Assembly: GCF_046250185.1 (NCBI RefSeq)
Contig: NZ_CP176469.1
Strand: one strand, 5' to 3'
DNA from: Litorimonas sp046250185
GTDB lineage: Bacteria; Pseudomonadota; Alphaproteobacteria; Caulobacterales; Maricaulaceae
Length of the DNA: 64,000 nt
In this document: positions 62,976 through 64,000 of the stretch, one piece after another
Position numbering within the stretch: position 1 is the first letter of the stretch
Layout: every line of letters starts with the position of its first letter
Position numbers and translations under genes: made by a program
The notes under the pieces: generated by a model
What the model saw: only the letters and a program-made list of their open reading frames with translations
Told to the model about the DNA's origin: nothing
The model's database searches: none

Positions 62976-64000
62976 ATGGCTAGAAACAGCACACCTCTCA
63001 CTGTCGTCGGAAAAGTTGCCGACAAAAACAAATCTGCCGCGCTGGATGCGGCTATGTCACAAATCGACCGCGCATTCGGCAAAGGTGCCGTGATGAAATT
63101 GGGTCAGAAAACGACGATGGACGTCGAAGCGGTCTCAACTGGCTCGCTCGGTTTAGATATCGCCCTCGGCATAGGTGGCCTACCAAAAGGTCGAATTATT
63201 GAAATTTACGGCCCAGAATCATCTGGTAAAACAACATTGTCGCTGCACGCTGTGGCGGAAATGCAGAAAACAGGTGGCGTTGCGGCCTTTATTGACGCGG
63301 AACACGCGCTCGATCCTGTCTATGCGGCTAAGTTGGGTGTGGACGTCAATGAACTCTTGATTGCGCAGCCCGATACGGGTGAACAGGGTTTAGAAATCGC
63401 TGATACGCTCGTGCGGTCTGGCGCTGTTGATATTCTCGTGATCGATTCGGTTGCAGCACTGACGCCGCGCGCGGAACTTGAAGGTGATATGGGCGATAGC
63501 CTGCCAGGCCTTCAGGCGCGTTTAATGAGCCAAGCGCTCCGCAAGCTGACGGGGTCAATCTCGAAGTCAGGCTGTATGGTGATCTTTATCAACCAAATTC
63601 GCCATAAGATTGGCGTCATGTACGGTTCACCAGAGACAACAACAGGCGGCAATGCGCTAAAATTCTATAGCTCTGTGCGTCTTGATATTCGCCGCATCGG
63701 CGCGATTAAGCATCGGGATGATGTTGTCGGCAACCAGACGCGCGTGAAAATCGTGAAGAACAAAGTGGCGCCGCCCTTCCGTCAGGTCGAATTCGACATC
63801 ATGTACGGGGAAGGTATCTCCAAGACAGGCGAATTGATTGATTTGGGTGTGAAGGCTGAAGTCATTGAGAAGTCAGGATCATGGTATTCCTACGGCGAGG
63901 AGCGCATTGGCCAGGGCCGCGAGAATGTGCGGAAATTCCTGCTCGAAAATCCTGCCATCGCCAATGTTATCGAAGACCGTATCCGCAAGAATGAGGGTTT
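62976..64000 (+). CDS. recA: Recombinase A (3' truncated by window edge)
   Basis: First 341 residues of RecA, which forms filaments on single-stranded DNA, drives strand exchange and triggers LexA self-cleavage. Walker A is GPESSGKTT starting at residue 79; IDAEHALDPVYAAKLGV and the DNA-binding loop region around MYGSPETTTGGNALKFYSS are intact. The frame is open to the window end; only the acidic C-terminal tail is missing. Two LexA operators lie in its promoter region. Confidence 0.98.
   Translation, partial: MARNSTPLTVVGKVADKNKSAALDAAMSQIDRAFGKGAVMKLGQKTTMDVEAVSTGSLGLDIALGIGGLPKGRIIEIYGPESSGKTTLSLHAVAEMQKTGGVAAFIDAEHALDPVYAAKLGVDVNELLIAQPDTGEQGLEIADTLVRSGAVDILVIDSVAALTPRAELEGDMGDSLPGLQARLMSQALRKLTGSISKSGCMVIFINQIRHKIGVMYGSPETTTGGNALKFYSSVRLDIRRIGAIKHRDDVVGNQTRVKIVKNKVAPPFRQVEFDIMYGEGISKTGELIDLGVKAEVIEKSGSWYSYGEERIGQGRENVRKFLLENPAIANVIEDRIRKNEG

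Noticed and set aside
1..64000. tRNA, rRNA, CRISPR, insertion sequence, prophage or restriction/defence genes
   Set aside because: The intergenic regions were read for tRNA-like cloverleaves, regular repeats and transposase or integrase genes; none were found. A covariance-model scan would be decisive for short RNAs.

Overview
The window looks like core chromosome of an alphaproteobacterium, most likely a marine Hyphomonadales/Caulobacterales relative (Robiginitomaculum/Litorimonas-like). Evidence: a nuo operon running directly into birA-coaX-rnj-mce-DUF1467-proS-lolCD-dnaE; the order rpsB-tsf-pyrH-frr-uppS-cdsA-dxr-rseP-bamA-skp-lpxD-fabZ-lpxA-lpxI-lpxB; a short type-2 ProS; a CckA hybrid kinase next to recA; and LexA operators of the alphaproteobacterial type (GAAC-N7-GAAC or GTTC-N7-GTTC). 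This assignment comes from gene content and order, not from a database search. I see no phage, insertion sequence, CRISPR array, rRNA or tRNA.

Layout: 1-7161 is the distal nuo operon (nuoH partial, then I to N), followed without a break by birA, coaX, rnj, mce, a DUF1467 gene, proS and the lipoprotein-export genes lolC/lolD (to 14615). A decayed amino-acid permease remnant (14571-14987) lies convergent to lolD. Then comes a dense control region (15016-15106) with three DnaA-box-like sites at exact 24-bp spacing, a promoter and a perfect LexA operator. It drives a 31-codon membrane-peptide gene (15138-15233), a candidate SidA-type SOS division inhibitor, and then replicative dnaE. An AT-richer amidohydrolase gene (18840-20312) interrupts the core order. 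rpsB-tsf follows, with S2 carrying a fused C-terminal DUF2853 domain, then the envelope and lipid-A cluster to 35803. On the minus strand lie gltX-gltA, lexA, trpE-G-D-C and a PpiD-like chaperone; comEC, tpiA and a secreted PAN-domain Gln/Pro-rich protein are on the plus strand. 49435-60181 mixes prfC, a QEGLA-type putative metallopeptidase, an AbgT transporter, a MoxR ATPase, a single-cysteine DksA, two tandem DUF885 lipoproteins and two small unknown membrane proteins. The window ends with cckA and the start of recA.

How it fits together: the unusual theme is DNA-damage and cell-cycle control. Perfect LexA operators sit upstream of lexA (one), recA (two, 33 bp apart) and the sidA-like/dnaE unit (one), all within 48 kb, with the cell-cycle kinase CckA beside recA. 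The second theme is translation: the rpsB leader can fold its ribosome-binding site into a 9-bp perfect stem, and the S2 protein it makes has an extra domain. Most other genes are ordinary housekeeping. I did not find a large undescribed multigene system. The most novel items are the SOS micropeptide with its stacked operator region and the S2-DUF2853 fusion.
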